Assembly: GCF_000717335.1 (NCBI RefSeq) | Contig: NZ_JNYZ01000056.1 | Coordinates: forward strand, 1 to 34,846 | Length of the DNA stretch: 34,846 bases | Source of the DNA: Amycolatopsis jejuensis | GTDB lineage: Bacteria > Actinomycetota > Actinomycetes > Mycobacteriales > Pseudonocardiaceae | Reading direction: 5' to 3' | Shown: positions 16,737 through 23,756 of the stretch, in pieces | How positions within the stretch are numbered: position 1 is the first letter of the stretch | How the letters are laid out: every line of letters starts with the position of its first letter | The notes under the pieces: model-generated | Databases searched by the model: none | Seen by the model: the letters and a program-made list of their open reading frames with translations, nothing else | Told to the model about the DNA's origin: nothing | Translations under genes and position numbers: made by a program

Positions 16737-16864
16737 CCGGAAACTCCGCTGCGTGACAACAGCGGTCGTACATCGTCCACTTGAGCGAAATTCACCTTCG
16801 TACGTACTGATGTCTCAAGCCACCGCTCCTTTACGACGACAACCATGACGTGGCGGAGGTCGGT

Positions 16865-17515
16865 GTGTCGGCGGAGGACGAGCTCGGGACTACGGAAACC
16901 GCGCCGGATCTGCTCACGCTGCACGAGTCGATCGCGGACCTTTTCGCAACCCGCGGCGACTGGCGGCGCGCTTACCAGCATTTACGGTCGGCGCTCGACA
17001 TCGCCCGGGCAGGCAGCCTGCGGGACCCACTCACGTCGAGCTACAACCGTCGTTATCTCGACCAGCGGCTACCCGGATTGCCGGCATCGAGGTCGGTAGC
17101 TGTCGCATTGGTCGATTTGGACCGATTCAAATCCGTAAACGACACGTACGGTCACCTTCTCGGCGACCGCGTCCTCTGCCGGGTGGCAGATCTCCTCCAA
17201 GAGGGGCTTCCGCCCGATGCGTTCTGCGCACGGTACGGCGGCGAGGAATTCGCTCTCGTCCTGCCCGGAGTGGATCACCGGCGGGCCGTGCGCATTGCCG
17301 ACGCCGCCCGCCTTCGCGTCGCCCGTCATCCCTGGTCAGAACTGCAGCCGGGATTACGGGTGACAATCAGCGTCGGACTCGCCCACGGCGCCGGATCGGG
17401 GTCGCGACAGCTTCATCACGCCGACAATCTCCTTTACGCCGCGAAGCGGGCGGGACGCAACAAAGTTGCTTTTCACGACCGCGAGACGGCTCGCGTGATT
17501 ACGCACTCTGAGTAA
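16865..17515 (+). CDS. GGDEF-domain diguanylate cyclase
   Basis: 216 residues from the GTG at 16865, which has GGAGG at 16855-16859; GTG 16850 is an in-frame alternative. Residues about 15-50 (LLTLHESIADLFATRGDWRRAYQHLRSALDIA) form a TPR-like helical pair instead of a classical sensor domain. The cyclase domain starts with DPLTSSYNRRYLDQRL, includes the GTP/metal block VALVDLDRFKSVNDTYGHLLGD, and has an intact GGEEF signature in ARYGGEEFALVL. It should make cyclic di-GMP from two GTP as a homodimer. The RxxD inhibitory site expected before GGEEF is absent (PPDAFCARY instead), so product feedback is probably missing. No membrane segment, so cytoplasmic. Confidence 0.9.
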   Translation: MSAEDELGTTETAPDLLTLHESIADLFATRGDWRRAYQHLRSALDIARAGSLRDPLTSSYNRRYLDQRLPGLPASRSVAVALVDLDRFKSVNDTYGHLLGDRVLCRVADLLQEGLPPDAFCARYGGEEFALVLPGVDHRRAVRIADAARLRVARHPWSELQPGLRVTISVGLAHGAGSGSRQLHHADNLLYAAKRAGRNKVAFHDRETARVITHSE

Positions 17516-17599
17516 CTCGCACGCCCGATTACGCCATTCCTGGAACCCGAACTTCACCTGTTCGTCCGCTTCAGCACGCGTCAGGTCGACGCATGGTGA

Positions 17600-17737
17600 A
17601 GAAATTCCCGGGAGGGTGTCGTCACGAACGGCGGGTATCCGTACGATAACGAAAAGCTCCCCCGGTACGACGAGTCCTGGGAGACCCGGTCCGGAAGCCG
17701 GGTATTCGAAGGCGAGCCGCCCCAGCCAGGCGCCTGA
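17600..17737 (+). other. Protein-like reading frame without a standard start, upstream of the LCP gene
   Basis: In the frame ending at the TGA 17735-17737, the translation from 17618 reads VVTNGGYPYDNEKLPRYDES, continuing WETRSGSRVFEGEPPQPGA. Its Tyr/Asn/Lys/Glu/Asp content is unlike the Arg/Pro-rich junk of other shadow frames in this window. An in-frame TGA at 17597-17599 and the lack of ATG/GTG/TTG leave no normal start; GGGAGG at 17610-17615 would suit initiation near 17621. It may be a decayed gene, a peptide with an unusual start, or chance. GGGTAT at 17633-17638 could alternatively be a promoter -10. Confidence 0.25.
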
Positions 17738-17755
17738 CGTGCGAGAGGAGACCGA

Positions 17756-20700
17756 GTGCCCGACGAGCGCAACACCCCCGGCACCGGTCGCCATTCCGAC
17801 AGCACGCCGCGCACCGGCCGCCGCCGCTCGATGGACACCCATGGCGGCATCAGCGTGTCCGACGTGGTCGCCCGGCACACCGGAGAACGCCCCACCTTCG
17901 CCGGCGAGGCGGGCACCCGCCACGCGGAACCGGGCAACCGCCTTGCGGAACCTGAGGGTGAGCAGGGCCGGGGGGAGGTGGGTCCCGCCGGAGCGCGGCG
18001 TCGTGGTGAGTCAGGTGCGCGAGTGGACCCGGGTCAGGCCGGTTCGAGTCGCGGGGCTGGGGTTAGTGGCCCGGGGGAACCGCGGCGGCGACGGGCGGAG
18101 CCGGATGGCGATCGGATGGGGGCGGACCGGCTGAACGGTGCTGTTCCCCACGACGGCACTCCGTCGGGCAACGGCACTGGTCCCCGTGGCGGTCCCTCGT
18201 CGGGACCCGGTGCTGGCCCTCGTAACGGCACCCCATCGGGTAACGGCGCAACTTCCCACTCCGGCACCCCGTCAGGAATCGGTGCTGCCCCTCGTAACCG
18301 CACGCCCTCAGGCACTGACGCGGCTCCCCGTAACGGTGCCCCTACGGGAACTGGCGTCGCTCCTCGTAACGGCGGCCCCTCTGGAACTGCCGCGGCTCCC
18401 CACAACGGCGCCCCATCGGGGACCGGTGCGGCTCCTCGTAACGGCACCCCCTCGGGAACCGGCTCGGCTCCGCATAACGGCACGCCCTCAGGGACTGATG
18501 CGGCTCCTCGTAACGGCACCCCCTCGGGAACCGGCGTCGCTCCTCGTAACGGCGCTCCCTCTGGAACTGGTGCGACTACGCGTAACGGCATGCCGCCGGA
18601 TGACGGACAGCGGGCGAATGGTGTCGGCAACCGTCACGTCGGGTCTCCGACAGATGGTTCACCTACTAGGGCTGGCGACCATCACGCGAACGGCGCCGGT
18701 GGCTCCCCGCGAGTCGGCGGGCGGGCGCTGCTCGGCGATGCCGTCGTCAACGGGCAAGGTTCTGACAGCGGCAACCGCCACGGCAGCCCGGCGACCGACG
18801 GTTCGTCGCGTGACGCCGGTGTTCCGGTCGGTGACGCGGGCCGTCGCGGGGAAGCCGGGGCGCATCGGTCGGAGTCGTCGGGTGGTGGTGAGGTTGCGAA
18901 CGGGCAGGCAGCGCCCAACGGCCGTCATGCCGGGGGCGGGCCGACTCGACAGGCAGTGACCGGTGGACACCATCGGGCCGAGCCTGACCAACGCGCCGGT
19001 GACGTTGGACGGCCGAGCGGTCCCGGGGAGCCGGGCGCGGGCCCCGGTGGGCGGCGCGGCGAACCGGCGGCTGTCCCCGTCGAGGCGCATCGACGTGGGG
19101 TGCGACCCGCTGGATCTGGAGAACCGGCTGGGCCCGACGGCCGTCCCGCGGGCGAGGTTGGTGCTCGCCTGCGCGGTGAATCGATGGCTCCGTCGGACGA
19201 ACCCGCCGGTGGCCCGGGGCTCGACGCCCGGCCGCCGGGGGCGCACGGCAAGCCGGCGGCGCCGTCCGACGGTCGCCCGTTGGATCTGGGCCAACCTGCA
19301 CGTCCTACCAGGGCGACCGGATCGGCGGAAGCCAACGGCCGTCCCATGCACGAACCCCACGCTCAGCCCGCCGGGCCGCGGAACGAACCGGTGGATCCCA
19401 CCCGCGCGGGCGAAGCCAACCCACGTCCCGCCGGATCTCACGACGAACCGGCGGAAGGCAACGGTCGGCCCATGGGGGGTGGCGACTCCGGTGCCCAGCC
19501 CGCTGGACCGGGCGGGCGGCGCGGAGGACCTGTTGTCCGGGCTGGTGAATCCGGCGGTCGTCCGGGCGTCGGTGGTGCTGCTGCGGAGCGGATGTCCGGC
19601 GAGGACAGGGCTCGGCGTGCGGTAGGTGGCGACGGCGTTGGCCACTTGAGCGAATCCCCGTCCAGTCAGGCACGGCCGGTGGGCGGGATCGAGGACGCGT
19701 TCGGGGAGCCGGAGTCTTCCAGCCGCCTGCGGCGGGTTATGGCGCGGCGTTCGGAGTCGGATGAATCGGCGCCAGGGCAAGGCGGGGCGCCTCGGCGGGG
19801 GCCGGTGGGCGGGGTTCCGCCTCGGCCTCGGCAGGGGGCTGGGGTTCCGGTTGCGCCGGAACCGCCTGGGCCCCGGCGGCCGGTCGGGGCAGATCAGGTG
19901 CCTGGGCCGGACGCGAGGTCTCGACGGCCGATCGGCGCGGATCAGGTATCCAGCCCAGACGCGGGACCGGTCGGGGCGGATCGGGTGCCTGGGCCAGATG
20001 CGGGGCCGCGGGGGCCGGTCGGGGCGGATCAGGCGCTTAGGCCGGACACGAGGTCTCGACGACCGATCGGGACGGATCAGGTATCCAGCCCAGACGCGGG
20101 ACCGGGCGGGGCAGATCAGGTGCTTAGGCCGGACACGAGGTCTCGACGACCGATCGGGACGGATCAGGTATCCAGCCCAGACGCGGGACCGGTCGGGGCA
20201 GATCGAGTGCCTGGGCCAACCGCGGGGCCGCGGGGGCCGGTCGGGCAGGAGCAGGCTTCCGACGATGCGCGTGGGCGAATCGAGGCGGAGTCCGAGCGAG
20301 TTCGGTTCGGGCAGGGGCCTTCGGTGCAGCGCGGCCGGAACAATCCGAATGACGAGGTAGAGCACGGCCATCCCGGGGCGGAGCGCGTCCGGAATGGCGA
20401 GCGCGGGCGCAACCTGGCGCCGGGTGCGGGGCGGCGGCCTGGGGTACCGCTGGGGGCGGCGGACGTCGGGGCGGCGGCCGGTGCAATTGCGCCGGATCAT
20501 CGGCGGGGCCAGATCAACCCGGCGGGGGGTCCGGAACGCACGCAACTCAACCCCGCCACAGGCCCAGAACGCACACAACTCAACCCCCCGACAGGCCCAG
20601 AACGCACACAACTCAACCCCGCCACTGGCCCAGAACGCGCCCAGCCCAGCCCCGCCTCAACGCCGGATCCGGAACGTACTCAGCTCAACCCCGCCGCAAG

Positions 20701-22201
20701 CCCCGATCCCGAGCGCGCCCAGGACCCCGAGAAGACTCAGCTCACTCCCGTTCCGGGGAAAGCCGGGAAGCGGCCCCGGCGGGCTCCGGCGCGGTCGGCG
20801 GCTTCGGTGCGGGCCGAGATGGATCCGTTGACCATGACGGATGAGATGGAGGCCATCGACGAGGCGACGCAGTATCGGCGCAAGATCGATCACAGCCTCG
20901 CCCGGTTCTCGGCTGCGCATGACGATGCGGCGGCGGAAGAGGCGAAGCGGCGGGAACGCCGGGAGCGGCTCACCACCCGGTCGATGGCGTTGATCGAGCA
21001 GACGCGGACTGCGTTGCAGCGGGTCGTCACCGTTGACAGTGAAGAGAAGCCGGAACAGACGCGGCTGCAGGAGAAAAAACAGCGCCACAACGAACGCAAC
21101 ATTCGGATCGGGCGGATTGCGCTCATTGTCATTGCTGCCTTGATCTTTGTCGGGACCGGGGTCGCCTGGGGGGCGATCAACTGGTTCGACGCGAAATTCA
21201 CCGAAGTTTCCGCGCTCGACGAGAATTCCGCGGACATCCAGAATGCCGACGCGCAGGCCAATGACGAGAACTTCCTCATGGTCGGTTCCGACACGCGCGA
21301 CGGGGCTTCTTCCGAGGAAGGCGTCGGCGATGCGGCCAACATTCCCGGGGCCCGTTCGGACACCGTGATGGTCGCGCACGTTCCCGCGGACCGGAAACGG
21401 GTTGTCGTGGTGTCGTTTCCGCGTGATCTGGAGATCGACCGGCCGGACTGCAACGTCTGGGATCCGGCCAAATCCGTGACCACCGACAAGATCGAGCCAG
21501 GGCAGAAGATCGCCAAGCTCAACACCGCGTACGCGATCGGTGGACCGCAATGCGTCACGAAAGTGATCCAGAAGATCACCGGACTGCGCATCAACCATTT
21601 CGTCGGCATCGACTTCAATGGGTTCAAAGGCATGGTCGACGCGGTGCACGGCGTCACCATCCAGAACGACAAGCCGATCGACGACGGCGTGCTCGGCAAG
21701 GTGCTGCTGGAAACCGGCGACGTCACGATTTCCGGGGACCAGGCGCTGAACTACGTGCGCGCCCGGCACGTGAAGGGCGATCCGACGTCCGACTACGGCC
21801 GGATCAAACGGCAGCAGGGGTTCATCGGCGCATTGCTCAAGAAAGTGATGTCGTCCGACGTGGTGCTCGACCCCGGCAAGCTCTCCGGGTTCATCACCGC
21901 TTTCGCGAAAGCCACGTTCGGCGACAACCTCGGCGTGCAGCAAATGATGACGCTCGCCCAGTCCATGCGCGGCCTCGACCCCGGCAAGATCAATTTCCTC
22001 ACCGTGCCCACCACCGGAATGGCGAACAAGCGCGGCAACGAAGTCCTCATGACCGACCGGACGCAACAACTGTTCGATGCCCTGCGCGACAACACCCCAC
22101 TACCCGGCGACAAACCGGCCGACAAACAGGGCGACAAACCAGCCGCCGGAACCGGCCAGGAAAAACCGGCTGACGCGCGCAAGAACACGACGTCCGGCTA
22201 G
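17756..22201 (+). CDS. LytR-CpsA-Psr (LCP) family protein with a giant disordered N-terminal extension
   Basis: 1481 residues; GTG start with GAGAGGAG 5 nt upstream. LCP proteins attach glycopolymers such as arabinogalactan or teichoic-type chains from lipid carriers to peptidoglycan. The N-terminal ~1080 residues are low complexity (Pro, Gly, Ala, Arg, Asp) with three repeat blocks. A charged helical stretch (about 1025-1110, RKIDHSLARFSAAHDDAAAE onward) precedes one membrane helix (about 1117-1142). The extracellular LCP domain shows NFLMVGSDTRDG (about 1176), ARSDTVMVAHVP, VVSFPRDLEI (about 1219), KLNTAYAIGG, HFVGIDFNGFKGMVDAV, and LNYVRARHVKGDPTSDYGRIKRQQ (about 1330-1352), including the conserved Arg and Asp residues. 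Usual LCP proteins are 300-550 residues, so the cytoplasmic extension is exceptional. The tail ends in a Lys/Pro/Asp-rich repeat (PGDKPADKQGDKP). Confidence 0.93.
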   Translation: MPDERNTPGTGRHSDSTPRTGRRRSMDTHGGISVSDVVARHTGERPTFAGEAGTRHAEPGNRLAEPEGEQGRGEVGPAGARRRGESGARVDPGQAGSSRGAGVSGPGEPRRRRAEPDGDRMGADRLNGAVPHDGTPSGNGTGPRGGPSSGPGAGPRNGTPSGNGATSHSGTPSGIGAAPRNRTPSGTDAAPRNGAPTGTGVAPRNGGPSGTAAAPHNGAPSGTGAAPRNGTPSGTGSAPHNGTPSGTDAAPRNGTPSGTGVAPRNGAPSGTGATTRNGMPPDDGQRANGVGNRHVGSPTDGSPTRAGDHHANGAGGSPRVGGRALLGDAVVNGQGSDSGNRHGSPATDGSSRDAGVPVGDAGRRGEAGAHRSESSGGGEVANGQAAPNGRHAGGGPTRQAVTGGHHRAEPDQRAGDVGRPSGPGEPGAGPGGRRGEPAAVPVEAHRRGVRPAGSGEPAGPDGRPAGEVGARLRGESMAPSDEPAGGPGLDARPPGAHGKPAAPSDGRPLDLGQPARPTRATGSAEANGRPMHEPHAQPAGPRNEPVDPTRAGEANPRPAGSHDEPAEGNGRPMGGGDSGAQPAGPGGRRGGPVVRAGESGGRPGVGGAAAERMSGEDRARRAVGGDGVGHLSESPSSQARPVGGIEDAFGEPESSSRLRRVMARRSESDESAPGQGGAPRRGPVGGVPPRPRQGAGVPVAPEPPGPRRPVGADQVPGPDARSRRPIGADQVSSPDAGPVGADRVPGPDAGPRGPVGADQALRPDTRSRRPIGTDQVSSPDAGPGGADQVLRPDTRSRRPIGTDQVSSPDAGPVGADRVPGPTAGPRGPVGQEQASDDARGRIEAESERVRFGQGPSVQRGRNNPNDEVEHGHPGAERVRNGERGRNLAPGAGRRPGVPLGAADVGAAAGAIAPDHRRGQINPAGGPERTQLNPATGPERTQLNPPTGPERTQLNPATGPERAQPSPASTPDPERTQLNPAASPDPERAQDPEKTQLTPVPGKAGKRPRRAPARSAASVRAEMDPLTMTDEMEAIDEATQYRRKIDHSLARFSAAHDDAAAEEAKRRERRERLTTRSMALIEQTRTALQRVVTVDSEEKPEQTRLQEKKQRHNERNIRIGRIALIVIAALIFVGTGVAWGAINWFDAKFTEVSALDENSADIQNADAQANDENFLMVGSDTRDGASSEEGVGDAANIPGARSDTVMVAHVPADRKRVVVVSFPRDLEIDRPDCNVWDPAKSVTTDKIEPGQKIAKLNTAYAIGGPQCVTKVIQKITGLRINHFVGIDFNGFKGMVDAVHGVTIQNDKPIDDGVLGKVLLETGDVTISGDQALNYVRARHVKGDPTSDYGRIKRQQGFIGALLKKVMSSDVVLDPGKLSGFITAFAKATFGDNLGVQQMMTLAQSMRGLDPGKINFLTVPTTGMANKRGNEVLMTDRTQQLFDALRDNTPLPGDKPADKQGDKPAAGTGQEKPADARKNTTSG
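18134..18601 (+). repeat. Thirteen 36-bp tandem repeats inside the LCP gene
   Basis: Encodes residues 127-282 as 13 units of 12 residues, consensus TGAAPRNGTPSG, with exact 36-bp periodicity and no indels. All units stay in frame and vary mostly at the first three residues and at Arg/His in position 6. The region must be disordered and cytoplasmic. Confidence 0.9.
19874..20250 (+). repeat. Alternating 16- and 13-codon repeats inside the LCP gene
   Basis: Encodes units of the type RSRRPIGTDQVSSPDA alternating with GPVGADRVPGPDA. Several copies are nearly identical at the DNA level (for example around 20050-20095 and 20137-20185), suggesting recent duplication. Confidence 0.85.
20513..20749 (+). 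repeat. 33-bp tandem repeats encoding ERTQLNPATGP units in the LCP gene
   Basis: Encodes about seven copies of (D/G)PE(R/K)(T/A)QLNPA-type units; the first four follow a strict 11-residue period and later copies carry inserts. A single Thr in an acidic/basic context recurs in most units, which would suit a kinase substrate or protein docking motif, but no function is shown. Confidence 0.85.
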
Positions 22202-22222
22202 CCGCCCGGATTCGTTAGGCGG

Positions 22223-22244
22223 GGTTCACGCGCGGTTCACCCGG
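22223..22244 (+). promoter_or_regulatory. PHO box upstream of phoU
   Basis: GGTTCACGCGC followed directly by GGTTCACCCGG: two 11-bp direct repeat units matching the actinobacterial PhoP consensus. It ends 40 bp before the phoU start codon. PhoP control of phoU is expected from Streptomyces and mycobacteria. Confidence 0.75.
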
Positions 22245-22284
22245 CGACGAGGTATTCGGCCGATCCACCCCGTAGGGTGGGCTC

Positions 22285-22959
22285 ATGCGTGAGGCCTACC
22301 ATGTCGAACTCGATCAACTCGCCGAAAACCTGGCCGCGATGTCGGTCCAGGTTGCCGACGCCATGGAGCGGGCGACCAAGGCACTCCTGGAGGTCGACCT
22401 CGGCCTCGCCGAACAGGTGATCAGCGACGACGCGAAGGTCGACGACGCGCGCGCCGAATGCGAGGAGCAGGCGTACGCGCTCCTGGCGTTGCAGGCGCCG
22501 GTCGCCACCGACCTGCGCACCGTGCTCGCCGCGATCCACGCCGCGGAAAGCCTGGAGCGGATGGGAGATCTCGCGCTGCACGTCGCGAAGGCCGCCCGCC
22601 GCCGTCACCCCGACCCGGTGCTGCCGGAGGCCGTGAAGCCGTACTTCTCCGAGATGGGCCGCGCCGCGGTCACGCTCGCGCGCCAGGTCGAGCAGGTGAT
22701 CCAGACCAAGGACGTGGCCGCCGCCAAGGATCTCGAGGCCGAGGACGACCAGGTCGACGACATCCACCGGCACCTCTTCACCGTGCTGATGGACCGCGAA
22801 TGGCCGCACGGCGTCGCGTCCGCGGTGGACGTCACACTGCTCGGCCGCTTCTACGAGCGGTACGCCGACCACGCGGTGTCCGTCGCGAAGCGGATGATTT
22901 TCGTGGTCACCGGCCGGATGCCGGGCTACGGCCACGACGACGAGGACATCTCGATCTGA
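22285..22959 (+). CDS. phoU: Phosphate signalling protein PhoU (PhoY-type)
   Basis: 224 residues, with GTAGGGTGGG before the ATG. Two PhoU repeats of three helices each: MREAYHVELDQLAENLAAMS opens the first, and the metal-binding type segments DLRTVLAAIHAAESLERMGDLALHVAK and GRFYERYADHAVSVAKRMIFVVTG mark the ends of repeats one and two. PhoU links the Pst transporter to the PhoR/PhoP two-component system and keeps the regulon off when phosphate is sufficient. A PHO box lies upstream. It is not in an operon with pst, which lies 2.3 kb away on the other strand, as in mycobacterial phoY2. Confidence 0.95.
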   Translation: MREAYHVELDQLAENLAAMSVQVADAMERATKALLEVDLGLAEQVISDDAKVDDARAECEEQAYALLALQAPVATDLRTVLAAIHAAESLERMGDLALHVAKAARRRHPDPVLPEAVKPYFSEMGRAAVTLARQVEQVIQTKDVAAAKDLEAEDDQVDDIHRHLFTVLMDREWPHGVASAVDVTLLGRFYERYADHAVSVAKRMIFVVTGRMPGYGHDDEDISI

Positions 22960-22982
22960 GCCACCGAAGCCCGCGACCCGAA

Positions 22983-23009
22983 GCCGTCACCGCAAGGTGG
23001 CGGCTTTTT
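22983..23009. terminator. Rho-independent terminator after phoU
   Basis: GCCGTCACC (22983-22991), loop GCAA, GGTGGCGGC (22996-23004), then five T. One G-U pair in the stem. It serves phoU and may also act for the convergent TetR gene, whose stop codon lies at 23009-23011. Confidence 0.85.
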
Positions 23010-23665
23010 CATGCCCCGGTACGGCGACGCGGCTGCCATTGCAGTCCGGCCGCGGTGATCATCTCCGGATCCGGCGGCGGCACCGGCAGCACGTCGCCGC
23101 GATCGGCCCGCAGCCCGTCGAGGAAAATCGCGAGATACCGCCGCCACCCCTGCGGATCCACGGTGTGCAGGTAGTCGGCGGCCGAGCCGACCATCAAGTG
23201 CAGCAACGGAAACTCGGCCGCGGTGAAGTCCTTGCGCAGCTGCCCCGACTCCTGCGCGCGGGCGACGACACGGGAGACCGCGGGCAGCACTTCGGCCCGT
23301 ATCGCGGCGACGTCGTGTCCGCCGAGCTTGACCGACAGCATCACGTCGTAGAGCCCCCGGTCCGCGGCGAACCGCTCGGCCGCCGCGGTGCAGAACCCGA
23401 CGAAGCCCTCCCAGGGATCGTCCACCGCGAGCGTATTTTCGGCCAGCTCCAACACGTTCTGGACCCGCTCGGCGAACATCGCGTCGATCAGGTCCTGCTT
23501 GCGCGGGAAATGCCGGTAGACCGTGCCGACCCCGAGACCGGCGTGGTGCGCGACGTCGTCCAGCGTCGCCGCGATTCCCTGCTCCGAGAAGACCGCGTCG
23601 GCCGACTCCACGATGCGCTTGCGGTTGCGCAGGACGTCCTTGCGCACCGGGCGGGAGTCCGTCAT
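23009..23665 (-). CDS. TetR/AcrR family transcriptional repressor
   Basis: 218 residues. The N-terminal helix-turn-helix reads RIVESADAVFSEQGIAATLDDVAHHAGLGVGTVYRHFPRKQDLIDAMFAER (residues 17-67), the classic TetR_N signature. The rest is an alpha-helical ligand domain (AAERFAADRGLYDVMLS, LLHLMVGSAADYLHTVDPQGWRRYLAIFLDGL) whose ligand is unknown. It is divergent from the FAD monooxygenase gene, and the 91-bp gap holds a perfect long palindrome plus a half-site, so it most likely represses both itself and the monooxygenase and is released by the enzyme's substrate or a related compound. Confidence 0.93.
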   Translation of the reverse strand: MTDSRPVRKDVLRNRKRIVESADAVFSEQGIAATLDDVAHHAGLGVGTVYRHFPRKQDLIDAMFAERVQNVLELAENTLAVDDPWEGFVGFCTAAAERFAADRGLYDVMLSVKLGGHDVAAIRAEVLPAVSRVVARAQESGQLRKDFTAAEFPLLHLMVGSAADYLHTVDPQGWRRYLAIFLDGLRADRGDVLPVPPPDPEMITAAGLQWQPRRRTGA

Positions 23666-23680
23666 CCGAGCACGGTACCA

Positions 23681-23693
23681 CCAATACGGAGAT
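23681..23693. promoter_or_regulatory. Half-site of the TetR operator next to the TetR start codon
   Basis: CCAATACGGAGAT matches the left arm and first spacer bases of the full operator (CTAATACGGAGAT at 23717-23729) at 12 of 13 positions, 36 bp apart and in the same orientation. It lies 15 bp upstream of the TetR start, a fitting place for autorepression. Confidence 0.55.
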
Positions 23694-23714
23694 GGGATGT
23701 CCGGATTGCTGGTA

Positions 23715-23747
23715 CGCTAATACGGAGATAACTACTCCGTATTAGCG
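23715..23747. promoter_or_regulatory. Perfect palindromic operator between tetR and the monooxygenase gene
   Basis: CGCTAATACGGAG, a 7-bp spacer (ATAACTA), then CTCCGTATTAGCG: 13-bp perfect arms. It ends just before the GAGGAG ribosome-binding site of the monooxygenase, so binding would block its transcription. The size and symmetry fit a TetR-family dimer or pair of dimers. Confidence 0.85.
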
Positions 23748-23756
23748 AGGAGTCCC

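Noticed and set aside
16746..16765. Short hairpin CCGCTG...CAGCGG after idi
   Set aside because: Only 6 bp with an 8-nt loop and no T run; too weak to call a terminator.
17616..18134. Plus-strand frame overlapping the LCP start
   Set aside because: Thr/Pro/Ala/Arg-rich shadow running into the LCP gene in another frame; GTG 17756 has the better ribosome-binding site and codes the domain protein.
18659..20611. 650-codon minus-strand open frame opposite the LCP repeats
   Set aside because: Open only because of the GC-rich repeat composition of the LCP gene; its translation is Arg/Pro-rich without any domain.
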